Part shown: positions 53,445 through 62,040 of the stretch, in pieces
Position numbering within the stretch: the stretch's first letter is position 1
How the letters are laid out: each line of letters begins with the position of its first letter
Source: Pseudomonas sp.
GTDB lineage: Bacteria > Pseudomonadota > Gammaproteobacteria > Pseudomonadales > Pseudomonadaceae
Assembly (NCBI RefSeq): GCF_030698175.1
Contig: NZ_JAUYNT010000006.1
Span: forward strand, 124,001-188,000
Direction of reading: 5' to 3'
DNA length: 64,000 nucleotides
Notes under the pieces: generated by a model
The model's database searches: none
Seen by the model: the letters and a program-made list of their open reading frames with translations, nothing else
What the model was told of the DNA's origin: nothing
Position numbers and translations under genes: made by a program

Positions 53445-55538
53445 ATGAAAGCCAGCTTAGTTTCTCTAGCTGTGGCCGCTGCCATTGTGGCGTGGGCACC
53501 AATTAGCTCGGCTCGCGAGGCCGTCGCGCTTCCAGGCGTAGTCGGAGCGGAAGGTGTGCTGAATGGCGTAGACACAACGGGTGGTGCCACATTGACCGTT
53601 ACCGATGGCCAGAATATCAATACTAATAACGATCTCGGCGGTGCTTTCACCACTGCTTCCAGCAATACGGGTAACCTCCTGTTCCTTGGCGACTCGACCG
53701 TAACCGGCTCTACCGGTCAACCGGGGGTTCTATTCCTCAATATCAGTGCCGGCGCTACTGGTAAAGCGGTAACCTTCAATGGCGATGTCCATGCAACTAC
53801 AACCCAGATTAGTGAGACCGGGACGATAAACTTCAATGGTGACGTTATATCGGCCCCGGTGTTTGTCGGTGATGGTTTTCTTAATCTCGGTGCCGGTCGC
53901 TTGCTGACGGGCGCCATCACGACCAATACCGCAAATACCGGTACATTGACGCTCAATAGCGGCAGTAATGTAACCGGGGCCATTGGTGGTGCAAGTGGGC
54001 TGAAGCAAATCATTGTATCGGGCGGTAATGCGTCTATTACCGGTGCGGTGCAAGCTCAAGGCTTCAGCCTCGGAGCGAACACCTTGAGCATTACTGGGGC
54101 GTTGACCACTAACGCCAACGGCACTATTGCGACCACGCTGGCCGGTAATGCCGTGTACGGTAATATCCAGCCGTCCGGCTCCTCGAATATTAATGCCGCC
54201 GGCATTACCGTAATTCCAACCGTAACCGGAGTACTGACTCCCGGTACGACGTTCAGGATTGTCGGTGGCCTATCCGGCACCATCGGGGCGACCGTGACTG
54301 TCCTCAATACCAACCCGCTTTACACCTTCTCGAGCGTACCTACGACCACTGGCGATGTGCTCATAACTGTTGAGTCGGTTTCCTTGGGCTCGCCTGCTGT
54401 CGACACAACAGCGGGGGCATTGATTGGCACACCGGCTCCAGCGGGTTCCGATTTGCTTGCCATTCAGGGCGCACTCCTTGCTCTTCCCAGTGCAGTCGCC
54501 GTCAACAATGCCCTGGCTCAACTGGCTCCCAGCAGCACCAACCTGGCAGCGCCCTGGGTTGCAGGGCAGGCGACGCGCCTTATGGAAGACATGTTGCTGG
54601 CTCGTGTGGACGAGATCCAAGACATGTGTTGTGACGCCAATTGTGAGCCAAATAAAATCCAAGAAGTGCGTAAGTGTAATGGTGAAGAGCAACAGAACAA
54701 CTTGTGGGCTAAGAGCTTTGGTAATTTAGGCAACCAAAACGACGTCAATAATAGTGTCGGCTATGACACTAAAACCTATGGCCTGGTGCTGGGCTATGAC
54801 CGCCCGGTGAGCGAGGACACCCGCCTTGGTGTGAGCGCAGGCTATGCGAATAGCTCAATTGACGGAAACGGTTCCTCTGGTGAGACAACTATCGATTCTT
54901 ACCAGCTGACGGGTTATCTCAACTACACGCCAGGCCCTTGGTATGTACAGGGTGCTTTGACTGCCGGGATAGACAACTATGAAGGGGAGCGCCAAATCAT
55001 ACTTCCAGGCGTGAGTCGCGTCGCGAAATCTGACTACGATGGGCAGCAGTACACCGCTCTCGTCTCGACCGGCAAACACTTTTACTTTGACCAAGCGGTC
55101 ACTGTTACACCGTTCGCGTCATTACAGACATCGCTTATCAAAGTCGACAGTTATACCGAACGCGGTGCTGGTGACGTGAATCATCGTGTGGACGACCAAG
55201 ATTATAATTTTACTCAATCAGGCTTGGGCGTGAAGATTGAACGTGTTATTCAATCCGGCGCTAGCACCTATTCCCCTGAGGCTCATGTCAAATGGTTGCA
55301 TGATTTCAGCGATACAACCACGGAGCAGACGGCAGTGTTCACGGGTGGAGGCTCAGAGTTTAACGTGGAAGGGATAGAGCAGAATCGGGATTTGTACAAT
55401 GTCGGCGCGGGTATTACATTCCTTTCCTGCAATTGCGATAACAACTCTTGGACTGTCAAAGGGCAATACGACTATAAGTGGAATGATAGCGAATACTCAT
55501 CAAATCAGTTGTCACTCATAGCGAGTCTTAAATACTGA
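53445..55538 (+). CDS. Autotransporter (type Va secretion) with cysteine motif
   Basis: The 697-residue protein has a signal peptide (MKASLVSLAVAAAIVAWAPI, cleavage after ISSA), a glycine/threonine/asparagine-rich passenger of beta-helix type (about 24-370), a helical linker and a C-terminal beta-barrel autotransporter domain (about 415-697, starting LWAKSFGNLGNQNDV, ending LSLIASLKY). Six cysteines occur, four in the linker (C395, C396, C400, C411) and two near the end (C662, C664), none in the passenger. The gene looks less GC-rich than neighbours, suggesting transfer. The ATG has a weak AGGT box. Passenger function is unknown. Confidence 0.85.
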   Translation: MKASLVSLAVAAAIVAWAPISSAREAVALPGVVGAEGVLNGVDTTGGATLTVTDGQNINTNNDLGGAFTTASSNTGNLLFLGDSTVTGSTGQPGVLFLNISAGATGKAVTFNGDVHATTTQISETGTINFNGDVISAPVFVGDGFLNLGAGRLLTGAITTNTANTGTLTLNSGSNVTGAIGGASGLKQIIVSGGNASITGAVQAQGFSLGANTLSITGALTTNANGTIATTLAGNAVYGNIQPSGSSNINAAGITVIPTVTGVLTPGTTFRIVGGLSGTIGATVTVLNTNPLYTFSSVPTTTGDVLITVESVSLGSPAVDTTAGALIGTPAPAGSDLLAIQGALLALPSAVAVNNALAQLAPSSTNLAAPWVAGQATRLMEDMLLARVDEIQDMCCDANCEPNKIQEVRKCNGEEQQNNLWAKSFGNLGNQNDVNNSVGYDTKTYGLVLGYDRPVSEDTRLGVSAGYANSSIDGNGSSGETTIDSYQLTGYLNYTPGPWYVQGALTAGIDNYEGERQIILPGVSRVAKSDYDGQQYTALVSTGKHFYFDQAVTVTPFASLQTSLIKVDSYTERGAGDVNHRVDDQDYNFTQSGLGVKIERVIQSGASTYSPEAHVKWLHDFSDTTTEQTAVFTGGGSEFNVEGIEQNRDLYNVGAGITFLSCNCDNNSWTVKGQYDYKWNDSEYSSNQLSLIASLKY

Positions 55539-55915
55539 TGTAATGTAGCTAACAGGCCTCGATTCTTTCGGCGGAGTGTTATCTCATAGGTCAAGGCCCT
55601 CGGGTAACGCGGCAAAAAGCTGGCAGTTAAACAGCGACGGGGCTTGAAAACCCCATCACCGCCGACAGCAGCGCCAACCCAGGGGGGGGTAATTTCGCCA
55701 CTGAAACTCGCCGGCTAATCAGCACCTCAAGGTTCAGATTAGCCGGCGCCCTGCCCGTCCCCACGAAAGCTCGACCGCAGTAGGTGACGAGGTTTAGTGG
55801 GGACGGCTCCATCGCTTCGCGGACAAGTCCGCTCCTACAAGGGCCGTGAACGCCTGAGTGATCCGACCGCCAACACAGCGGCGGAGTGCGTTTGCAAGCG
55901 ACAGCACTAAGGCCG
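55539..55915. other. Intergenic region with two hairpins after the autotransporter
   Basis: About 380 bases. CGCCGGCTAATC (55709-55720) and GATTAGCCGGCG (55737-55748) form a 12-bp stem. GCGGAC-AA-GTCCGC (55819-55832) followed by TCCTACAAG is a REP-type sequence. No gene was recognised. Confidence 0.6.
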
Positions 55916-58900
55916 TCAGCCCTCCACCACCGTCCATTGTTTGGCCACGCGCTTATCCGACACCGGCATCTTGGTGCCCAGCTGCTGGGCAAACAGCGAC
56001 ACCCGGTATTCCTCCAGCATCCAGCGATACAGCAACAGTTGCGGGTCGCGTTTACCTTCTTTGGTGTGTTTGCTCAGGCGGGTTTGGTACTGGGCCCAGC
56101 AGGCATTCAGCTCGCCGCTCCAGACCCGGTCCTTCTGCATTTGGCTGCCGAGTTTGTCGAAGCGCTGCTCGATGGCGCGCAAATAACGCGGCAGCTCGTT
56201 CAGCCATTCCATCGGCGTCTCGCGCACGAAGCCCGGATAGACCAGATTGCTCAACTGCAGCTTGATGTCATTCAGCGCCACGGCCTGGGCCAGGTCGATC
56301 TTGCCCTTGAAGCGTTTTTGCAGGCCGTGCCACAGGCTCAGCACCTCCAGCACCCGCTTGGCCAAACGCTCGGCCTGTTCGGCCCAGCCGCCGCGTTTTT
56401 GTTCGGCCAGTTTTGCCAGCCCGGCGCCGTCGCGCGGCAGCGGCTCGCTGCCTGCGAGGATGCAGTTGTCCAGGCTGGCCAGCAGAATGTCTTCCACCAG
56501 GGCATCGACCCGGCCCAGCTCGCGATAGAGCAAACCCAGCTCGGTGAGGCCCGGCAGTTTGCCGCGCAGGTATTTGGCAGGCTCTGCCAGTTGTTGCAGC
56601 AACAGGCGCTGCAAGGCGCGGCGGTGTTGGAACTCGGCTTCGGCCAGGGTCGGGAAGCGGCCTTCCTTGACCGTGCCGCGCTCATCGCCAACGCTGCCTT
56701 CGACCAAGGCCGGATAGACCGTCATCGATAACCCGGCGATGTTTTGCTGGGTGCTGGCCGCCACTTGGGCAAAGGCCTTGGCTTCCACCGGACGCTGCTG
56801 GCCGGCGTTCTGCACTATGGCCAAGGCGGCGTGGCTGGCCTGCACGAAGCGGGCATTCAGCTCACTCAGGTCGCGGCCTTCGCCGAGGAACTTGCCGCTG
56901 GCATCCACCACTTCCAGATTGATCTTCAGGTGGTTGTCCAGCTCCAGCAGCGCCTGGGTCCAGGCCTCCTCGCTGACCTTGACCCCAGTCATGCGTTGCA
57001 GCTCGCGACCCAGGGCGGCCGGCAGCGAGCCTTCACCGAAGTTGATGCGCTCTAAAGCCGCCTTGATAAAGTCCGGCACCGGCACGAAGTTCTTGCGCAG
57101 CGCCTTGGGCAGGTTGCGCACCAGGGCGATGCACTTGGCCTCCAGCAGGCCGGGCACCAGCCATTCCAGCCGCTCGCTGGGCAATTGCGGCAACAGCGGC
57201 GCCGGCACCCGCAGGGTCACGCCGTCGCGCGGGTGGTTGGGTTCGAAGTGATAGGTCTGGGTCAGGCGCAAGTCGCCCAGTTGCAGGCTGTCCGGGTACA
57301 GGGCGGCGGTGACTTCGCTGGCCTCGCGGGCCAGCACGTCTTCCTCGCGCATGATCAGTAGCTGCGGGTTCTTGCCGCTCTCGATCTTGTACCAGCTGTC
57401 GAAGGTCGCGGCCTGATGGATCTCGGCCGGGATGCGCGCCTCGTAGTAGGCGTAGAGGGTTTCTTCGTCGGCCAGAATGTCGCGGCGGCGGGCCTTGGCT
57501 TCCAGCTCGTCGAGCAGCTCCAGCAGCTCGCTGTTGGCCTTCAGGCAACGGGCGCGGGACAGTATCTCGCCACGCACCAGACCGTCGCGGATAAACAGTT
57601 CGCGGGACAACACCGGCTCGATCGGCCCGTAATGCACCGCCCGCTTGCCCACCACAATCAGCCCGTACAGGGTGATTTGCTCGAAGGCCACCACCTGGCC
57701 GCGTTTCTTCTCCCAGTGCGGCTCGAAGTGGTTTTTCTTGATCAGGTGGCCGGCCAGCGGCTCGATCCAGTCCGGTTCGATCTTGGCCACCTGGCGGGCG
57801 TAGAGCTTGGTGGTTTCCACCAGCTCGCCGGCCATCAGCCATTGCGGACGCTTCTTGCCCAGCCCCGAGGATGGGTGAATCCAGAAGCGCCGCTGGCGGG
57901 CGCCGAGGTAGTCGCCGTCTTCGGTCTTCTGGCCGATCTGGCTGAGCAACCCGGACAGCACCGCCTTGTGCAGTTTGGGGAAATCCGCCGGGGTGGTATT
58001 CAGAGTTAGCTGCAACTCTTTGCAGATCAAACTGAGCTGGCGATGGGAGTCGCGCCACTCGCGCAGGCGCAGGTAATTCAGGAAGTTCTTCCGGCACCAG
58101 CTGCGCAGCGGGCTGGCGCCGAGGCTCAGACGTTGCTCCTCGAAGCCGCGCCAGAGATTGACCAAGCCGGCGAAATCCGAGTCGATATCCTTCCACTGCG
58201 CATGGGCCTGATCGGCCGCCTGCTGGCGCTCCGGTGGCCGCTCGCGCACGTCCTGCACCGACAGCGCACTGGCCACAATCAGCACCTCTTGCAGGCTGCC
58301 CTGCTTGGCGGCTTCGAGCAGCATGCGGCCGAGGCGCGGGTCCACCGGCAGGCGCGCCAACTGGCGACCCAGCGGGGTCAGCTGGCTCTCGCGATTAACC
58401 GCCGACAGCTCTTGCAGCAGGTTGAATCCGTCGCTGATGGCCTTGCCATCCGGCGGCTCGATAAAGGGGAAATCTTCGATGGCGCCGAGACGCAGATGCA
58501 GCATCTGCAGAATCACCGCCGCGAGGTTGGTGCGCAGAATCTCCGGGTCGGTAAAGGCCGGGCGACTGTTGAAATCCTCCTCGCTGTACAGGCGCACACA
58601 GAGGCCCGGCTCGACCCGACCGCAACGGCCCTTGCGCTGATTGGCGCTGGCCTGGGAGACCGCCTCGATGGGCAAACGCTGCACTTTGGCGCGGTAGCTG
58701 TAGCGGCTGATGCGCGCCGTGCCGCTGTCGATCACATAGCGAATGCCCGGCACCGTCAGCGAGGTCTCGGCGACGTTGGTGGCCAGCACGATCTTGCGCC
58801 CCGGCCGGCGCTGGAAAATCTTCTGCTGCTCGGCCGGCGACAGCCGCGCATACAGCGGCAGAATCTCGGCGTGTTTGAGGTTGGCCTTGCGCAGCATCTC

Positions 58901-59842
58901 GGCGCAATCGCGAATTTCCCGTTCGCCGGGCAGGAACACCAGCACATCGCCGGGCAACTTGCCCTCACTGCGCTCGAAGGCCGCCAGCTCGTCGAGGGTC
59001 TTGATGATGGCCTGATCGACGCTTAGGTCGTCCTCGACCATCTCGCCGTTTTCGTCCTGCTCACCCAACAGCGGCCGATACCAGGTCTCGACCGGGAAGG
59101 TGCGACCGGAGACTTCGACTATGGGCGCATCATTAAAATGCGCAGAAAACCGCGCCAGGTCGATGGTCGCCGAAGTGATGATCAGTTTCAGATCGGGGCG
59201 GCGCACCAGCAGGGTTTTCAGGAAGCCCAACAGGAAGTCGATGTTCAGACTGCGCTCGTGGGCCTCGTCGACAATGATGGTGTCGTACTTGTCCAGGTAG
59301 CGGTCGTGCTGGGTTTCGGCCAGCAAGATACCATCGGTCATCAGCTTGATCATGGTGCTGTCGCTGCTTTGATCCTCGAAGCGCACCTGATAACCGACCA
59401 AGCCGCCGAGCGGCGTGTTCAGCTCTTCGGCCACCCGGGTGGCGACGCTGCGGGCGGCGATCCGTCGTGGTTGGGTGTGGCCGATCAAGCCGGTCAGGCC
59501 ACGGCCCAACTCCAGGCAGATTTTCGGCAGCTGGGTGGTCTTGCCCGAACCGGTTTCGCCGGCAATCACCACCACCTGATGCTTGGCAATGGCCGCCTTG
59601 ATCTCGTCGCGCTTGGCGGCAATCGGCAGGCTGTCGTCATAGTGGATGTGCGGAATACTCAGGCGCCGCGCCTCGACCTTGGCGATGGATGCCTGCAACC
59701 GCTCGGCCCACTGCGCCTGCTTGATCGCGTCGGGACGCTTGGCCAGCTCGTGCAACTGCCGGCGCAATTTGCTCCGGTCCACCAACATGGCCAGCCCAAC
59801 GGATTTATGCAGGGTATCGAGGACGGCAGCGGTATCGGTCAT
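55916..59842 (-). CDS. hrpA: ATP-dependent RNA helicase HrpA
   Basis: The 1308-residue DEAH helicase has GETGSGKTTQLPK (Walker A), DEAHERSLNIDFLLG (DEAH), SATIDLARFSAHF, LATNVAETSLTVPGIRYVID and the QRKGRCGRVEPG motif VI, then the HA2, OB and long C-terminal DUF3418 parts typical of HrpA. It acts on RNA; in E. coli it processes an mRNA and rescues stalled ribosomes. The ATG start gives MTDTAAVLDTLHKSVGLAML. No partner gene is next to it. Confidence 0.96.
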   Translation of the reverse strand: MTDTAAVLDTLHKSVGLAMLVDRSKLRRQLHELAKRPDAIKQAQWAERLQASIAKVEARRLSIPHIHYDDSLPIAAKRDEIKAAIAKHQVVVIAGETGSGKTTQLPKICLELGRGLTGLIGHTQPRRIAARSVATRVAEELNTPLGGLVGYQVRFEDQSSDSTMIKLMTDGILLAETQHDRYLDKYDTIIVDEAHERSLNIDFLLGFLKTLLVRRPDLKLIITSATIDLARFSAHFNDAPIVEVSGRTFPVETWYRPLLGEQDENGEMVEDDLSVDQAIIKTLDELAAFERSEGKLPGDVLVFLPGEREIRDCAEMLRKANLKHAEILPLYARLSPAEQQKIFQRRPGRKIVLATNVAETSLTVPGIRYVIDSGTARISRYSYRAKVQRLPIEAVSQASANQRKGRCGRVEPGLCVRLYSEEDFNSRPAFTDPEILRTNLAAVILQMLHLRLGAIEDFPFIEPPDGKAISDGFNLLQELSAVNRESQLTPLGRQLARLPVDPRLGRMLLEAAKQGSLQEVLIVASALSVQDVRERPPERQQAADQAHAQWKDIDSDFAGLVNLWRGFEEQRLSLGASPLRSWCRKNFLNYLRLREWRDSHRQLSLICKELQLTLNTTPADFPKLHKAVLSGLLSQIGQKTEDGDYLGARQRRFWIHPSSGLGKKRPQWLMAGELVETTKLYARQVAKIEPDWIEPLAGHLIKKNHFEPHWEKKRGQVVAFEQITLYGLIVVGKRAVHYGPIEPVLSRELFIRDGLVRGEILSRARCLKANSELLELLDELEAKARRRDILADEETLYAYYEARIPAEIHQAATFDSWYKIESGKNPQLLIMREEDVLAREASEVTAALYPDSLQLGDLRLTQTYHFEPNHPRDGVTLRVPAPLLPQLPSERLEWLVPGLLEAKCIALVRNLPKALRKNFVPVPDFIKAALERINFGEGSLPAALGRELQRMTGVKVSEEAWTQALLELDNHLKINLEVVDASGKFLGEGRDLSELNARFVQASHAALAIVQNAGQQRPVEAKAFAQVAASTQQNIAGLSMTVYPALVEGSVGDERGTVKEGRFPTLAEAEFQHRRALQRLLLQQLAEPAKYLRGKLPGLTELGLLYRELGRVDALVEDILLASLDNCILAGSEPLPRDGAGLAKLAEQKRGGWAEQAERLAKRVLEVLSLWHGLQKRFKGKIDLAQAVALNDIKLQLSNLVYPGFVRETPMEWLNELPRYLRAIEQRFDKLGSQMQKDRVWSGELNACWAQYQTRLSKHTKEGKRDPQLLLYRWMLEEYRVSLFAQQLGTKMPVSDKRVAKQWTVVEG

Positions 59843-59920
59843 CAGGTCATCGCGGGCAAATTTATCAGGGCCGCGATTGTCGCAGATTTAGGCATTCGGC
59901 GGCCAAACCTGCGCGTCGCG

Positions 59921-60061
59921 TCAGAACTGAGCTGACAAGCGCGTCTTAGCCTGCTCAGCCTGCTGAACTAACCAGTCGATCACCACGCGAAAGAGCGGCA
60001 GCTCTGGGTACTCCGGGGGTAGGCCAGCCAGCAACCATTGGCCTACTGCCTGCGGCCAGTC
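59921..60061 (-). pseudogene. Coding-like tail, possible LysR-type regulator 3' remnant
   Basis: Directly after the merR-type gene's TAA, the same frame continues for 46 codons: DWPQAVGQWLLAGLPPEYPE then LPLFRVVIDWLVQQAEQAKT and a stop TGA at 59921. The LPLFRVVIDWL segment resembles the C-terminal helix of LysR-type regulators. No start codon or upstream homology is present, so a gene remnant is the likely explanation. Confidence 0.4.
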
Positions 60062-60874
60062 TTACGGTTTAACAAAACCCTTGAGCAAATCGCCGACCCG
60101 CTCGCCCAGTTCGCGGTTGGCCGACTGTTGCAGGCCACGGGCCAGTTCGGTTTCTACCACCTCTTCCACCAGCGGGCGCAATTGCAGCAATTGCGCGCTG
60201 AGCCGTTCCAGCTCCTCGGCTCGTGGCATGGCGTTGAGCAGCAGCGGATTGACCAGATGGCTGACGATCATCTGCACTATACCGGCGGCCAGCGGCTCGA
60301 CCTGGCCACGAATCGCCGCCAACTCATTCAATAGCGCAGGCAACGGAATGCCGGCCTGAAACAGCTGCACCCCGGCGGCAAACAGCCGGGGGCTGGGCAC
60401 CCGCAGATGGTCGCCGGCAAACTCCAATAGCCCCAGGGCTTGCGCCTGATCCAGCAGCTGATCATCGAGCTGCGTGCCAAACAACTCCTGCACTTCATCG
60501 AAGCCCAGGCACCCGGCCTGCTCCTGATTCCAGGGGCCGACAATTGCCTGCTCCAGCCCCAGCACCTGGGCCAGCCCCTGGCCCTGCTGCCAAGCCAGCA
60601 GCAGTTCGCGGATGCTGGCAATGCTGTAGCCACGCTCCAGCAAGTCGCCGATCAGCTTGAGCCGCTGCAAGTGCTCGGTGCTGTAAATACCCACCCGACC
60701 GCGCCGCGTCGGCGCTGGCAGCAGGCCGCGATCCTGATAGGCGCGCAGGTTACGCACCGTGGTGCCGGCTTCACGGGCCAGTTCATCGACGGTGAATTCA
60801 ACCGCCACTGCAGCGGCCTGCGCTTCGGCAGGCTGGGGCAGCAGGCGTTGTAATAAAGACGGGAGAGTTTTCAT
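60062..60874 (-). CDS. MerR-family transcriptional regulator
   Basis: The 270-residue protein has a MerR helix-turn-helix, FTVDELAREAGTTVRNLRAY followed by QDRGLLPAPTRRGRVGIYST and EHLQRLKLIGDLLERGYSIA, then an unusually long effector region (LLQARLF-type helices; AAGIVQMIVSHLVNPLLLNA) of about 170 residues. The start at 60874 was chosen (MKTLPSLLQRLLP). It is divergent from the M24 - hydrolase - metal-hydrolase operon and probably binds TCAATG-TGA-CATTGA at 61113. Confidence 0.9.
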   Translation of the reverse strand: MKTLPSLLQRLLPQPAEAQAAAVAVEFTVDELAREAGTTVRNLRAYQDRGLLPAPTRRGRVGIYSTEHLQRLKLIGDLLERGYSIASIRELLLAWQQGQGLAQVLGLEQAIVGPWNQEQAGCLGFDEVQELFGTQLDDQLLDQAQALGLLEFAGDHLRVPSPRLFAAGVQLFQAGIPLPALLNELAAIRGQVEPLAAGIVQMIVSHLVNPLLLNAMPRAEELERLSAQLLQLRPLVEEVVETELARGLQQSANRELGERVGDLLKGFVKP

Positions 60875-61112
60875 GGCGGCGATCATAGCCGGCCCTGGCG
60901 GCCGCCAACAACCGGCTTAAGAACCGACTTAGGAACCGGCTTAACCCGCCCAACCTTGGATTGGACTTACCACGGACCGCCCGCGTCCGCCACTCGCAAA
61001 ACCACCGCCAAGCCAGCGCCAGCAAGGCCCCCAGGGTTGCAGTAACAGCGGTAACAGCACCGCAACTCAGGCCATCAAGGCACTGGCCAGCGCTGGCCAT
61101 CCTCACCAATAA

Positions 61113-61127
61113 TCAATGTGACATTGA
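61113..61127. promoter_or_regulatory. Candidate MerR-type operator
   Basis: TCAATG-TGA-CATTGA is a perfect inverted repeat 34 bases upstream of the M24 start and between it and the divergent merR-type gene. MerR regulators typically bind such dyads in the promoter spacer. Confidence 0.6.
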
Positions 61128-61161
61128 ATGATGTAACAGTTAATCACCCCCGGAGCCTCCC

Positions 61162-62040
61162 ATGCCTGCCAGCGCCCCCAGCCTGACCGCTTACGACCTG
61201 ACGCAATTTCGCGCCACCCAGCAGCTCGCTTACCAGTGTGTAGAAAGCATCGCCAAGGAGCTGCAACCGGGCATCACCGAAAAAGCCGCGGCGGCACTGA
61301 TGAAGACCTGGCTGCAGGATCATGGGGTCAAGGAGTGGTTCCACGAACCTTTCGCCTGGTTCGGCCGGCGCACCGCCTTCGAAGGCTTCGATGGCCTGCG
61401 CCATCTGCGCGGCTTCAACCTGGCGTTCTTTCCGGGCAAAACCCAGCTGGCCGAAGGCATGCCCTTTATCCTCGACGTCGCCCCGACCCTTGGCGCCTAC
61501 ACCGCCGATGTCGGCTACTCCGGCGCCTTGGGCGCGAACCTGTTGATGGAGCGCCTACAGGATGACCTGATGGCTCATCGCGAGTTGATTGTGCAGCAGG
61601 TCAAGCAGCGCCTGCCGCTGGCCCAGGTCAGCCAGGCGGTCGATCAACTCTGTGCCGAACAAGGCACCCTGCCACGGCACAAGGCCTATCCGTTCGAGGT
61701 GCTGGCCCATCGCGTCGAGAAGCTCGGCACTCGCCAGACCAAACTGGCGCTGGCGCGCTTCGGGGTACGCAATGTCGCCACCCTGGTGAAAAACGCCCTG
61801 GTCACCGGCCGCCGTGAAGGCTGGTCGCCACTCTGGTCGAGCCACTCGCGTTCGCTGCATCCACCGACGCCGGGGCTCTGGGCGGTGGAACCACACCTGG
61901 GCTTTCGCGGCGTCGGCGCCAAGTTTGAAGAATTGCTGGTGGTCACCGAATCGGACGCCTACTGGCTGGATGACGACCTGCCCCATGTGCGCCGCTGGCT
62001 GGAACGTGGCCTGTTGAGCCGTACGCCGGTGGCGGCATGA
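61162..62040 (+). CDS. M24 family metallopeptidase-like protein
   Basis: The 292-residue protein has the pita-bread fold pattern of M24 peptidases: FILDVAPTLGAYTADVGYSG gives the two metal aspartates ten residues apart, and WAVEPHLGFRGVG near the C-terminus carries a ligand glutamate. The N-terminal creatinase domain is absent. The substrate is unknown; in this operon it may act on lipid-amide or small-molecule substrates rather than peptides. A GGAG box is seven bases before ATG. The stop overlaps the start of the next gene by four bases. Confidence 0.88.
   Translation: MPASAPSLTAYDLTQFRATQQLAYQCVESIAKELQPGITEKAAAALMKTWLQDHGVKEWFHEPFAWFGRRTAFEGFDGLRHLRGFNLAFFPGKTQLAEGMPFILDVAPTLGAYTADVGYSGALGANLLMERLQDDLMAHRELIVQQVKQRLPLAQVSQAVDQLCAEQGTLPRHKAYPFEVLAHRVEKLGTRQTKLALARFGVRNVATLVKNALVTGRREGWSPLWSSHSRSLHPPTPGLWAVEPHLGFRGVGAKFEELLVVTESDAYWLDDDLPHVRRWLERGLLSRTPVAA

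Noticed and set aside
57033..58196. Alternative minus-strand frame of 387 codons within hrpA
   Set aside because: A frame-shifted shadow rich in R, P and A; the hrpA frame is intact through it.
60062..60064. Programmed readthrough of the merR-type TAA stop
   Set aside because: No readthrough context is visible and the downstream peptide looks like a different protein family; a gene remnant is simpler.
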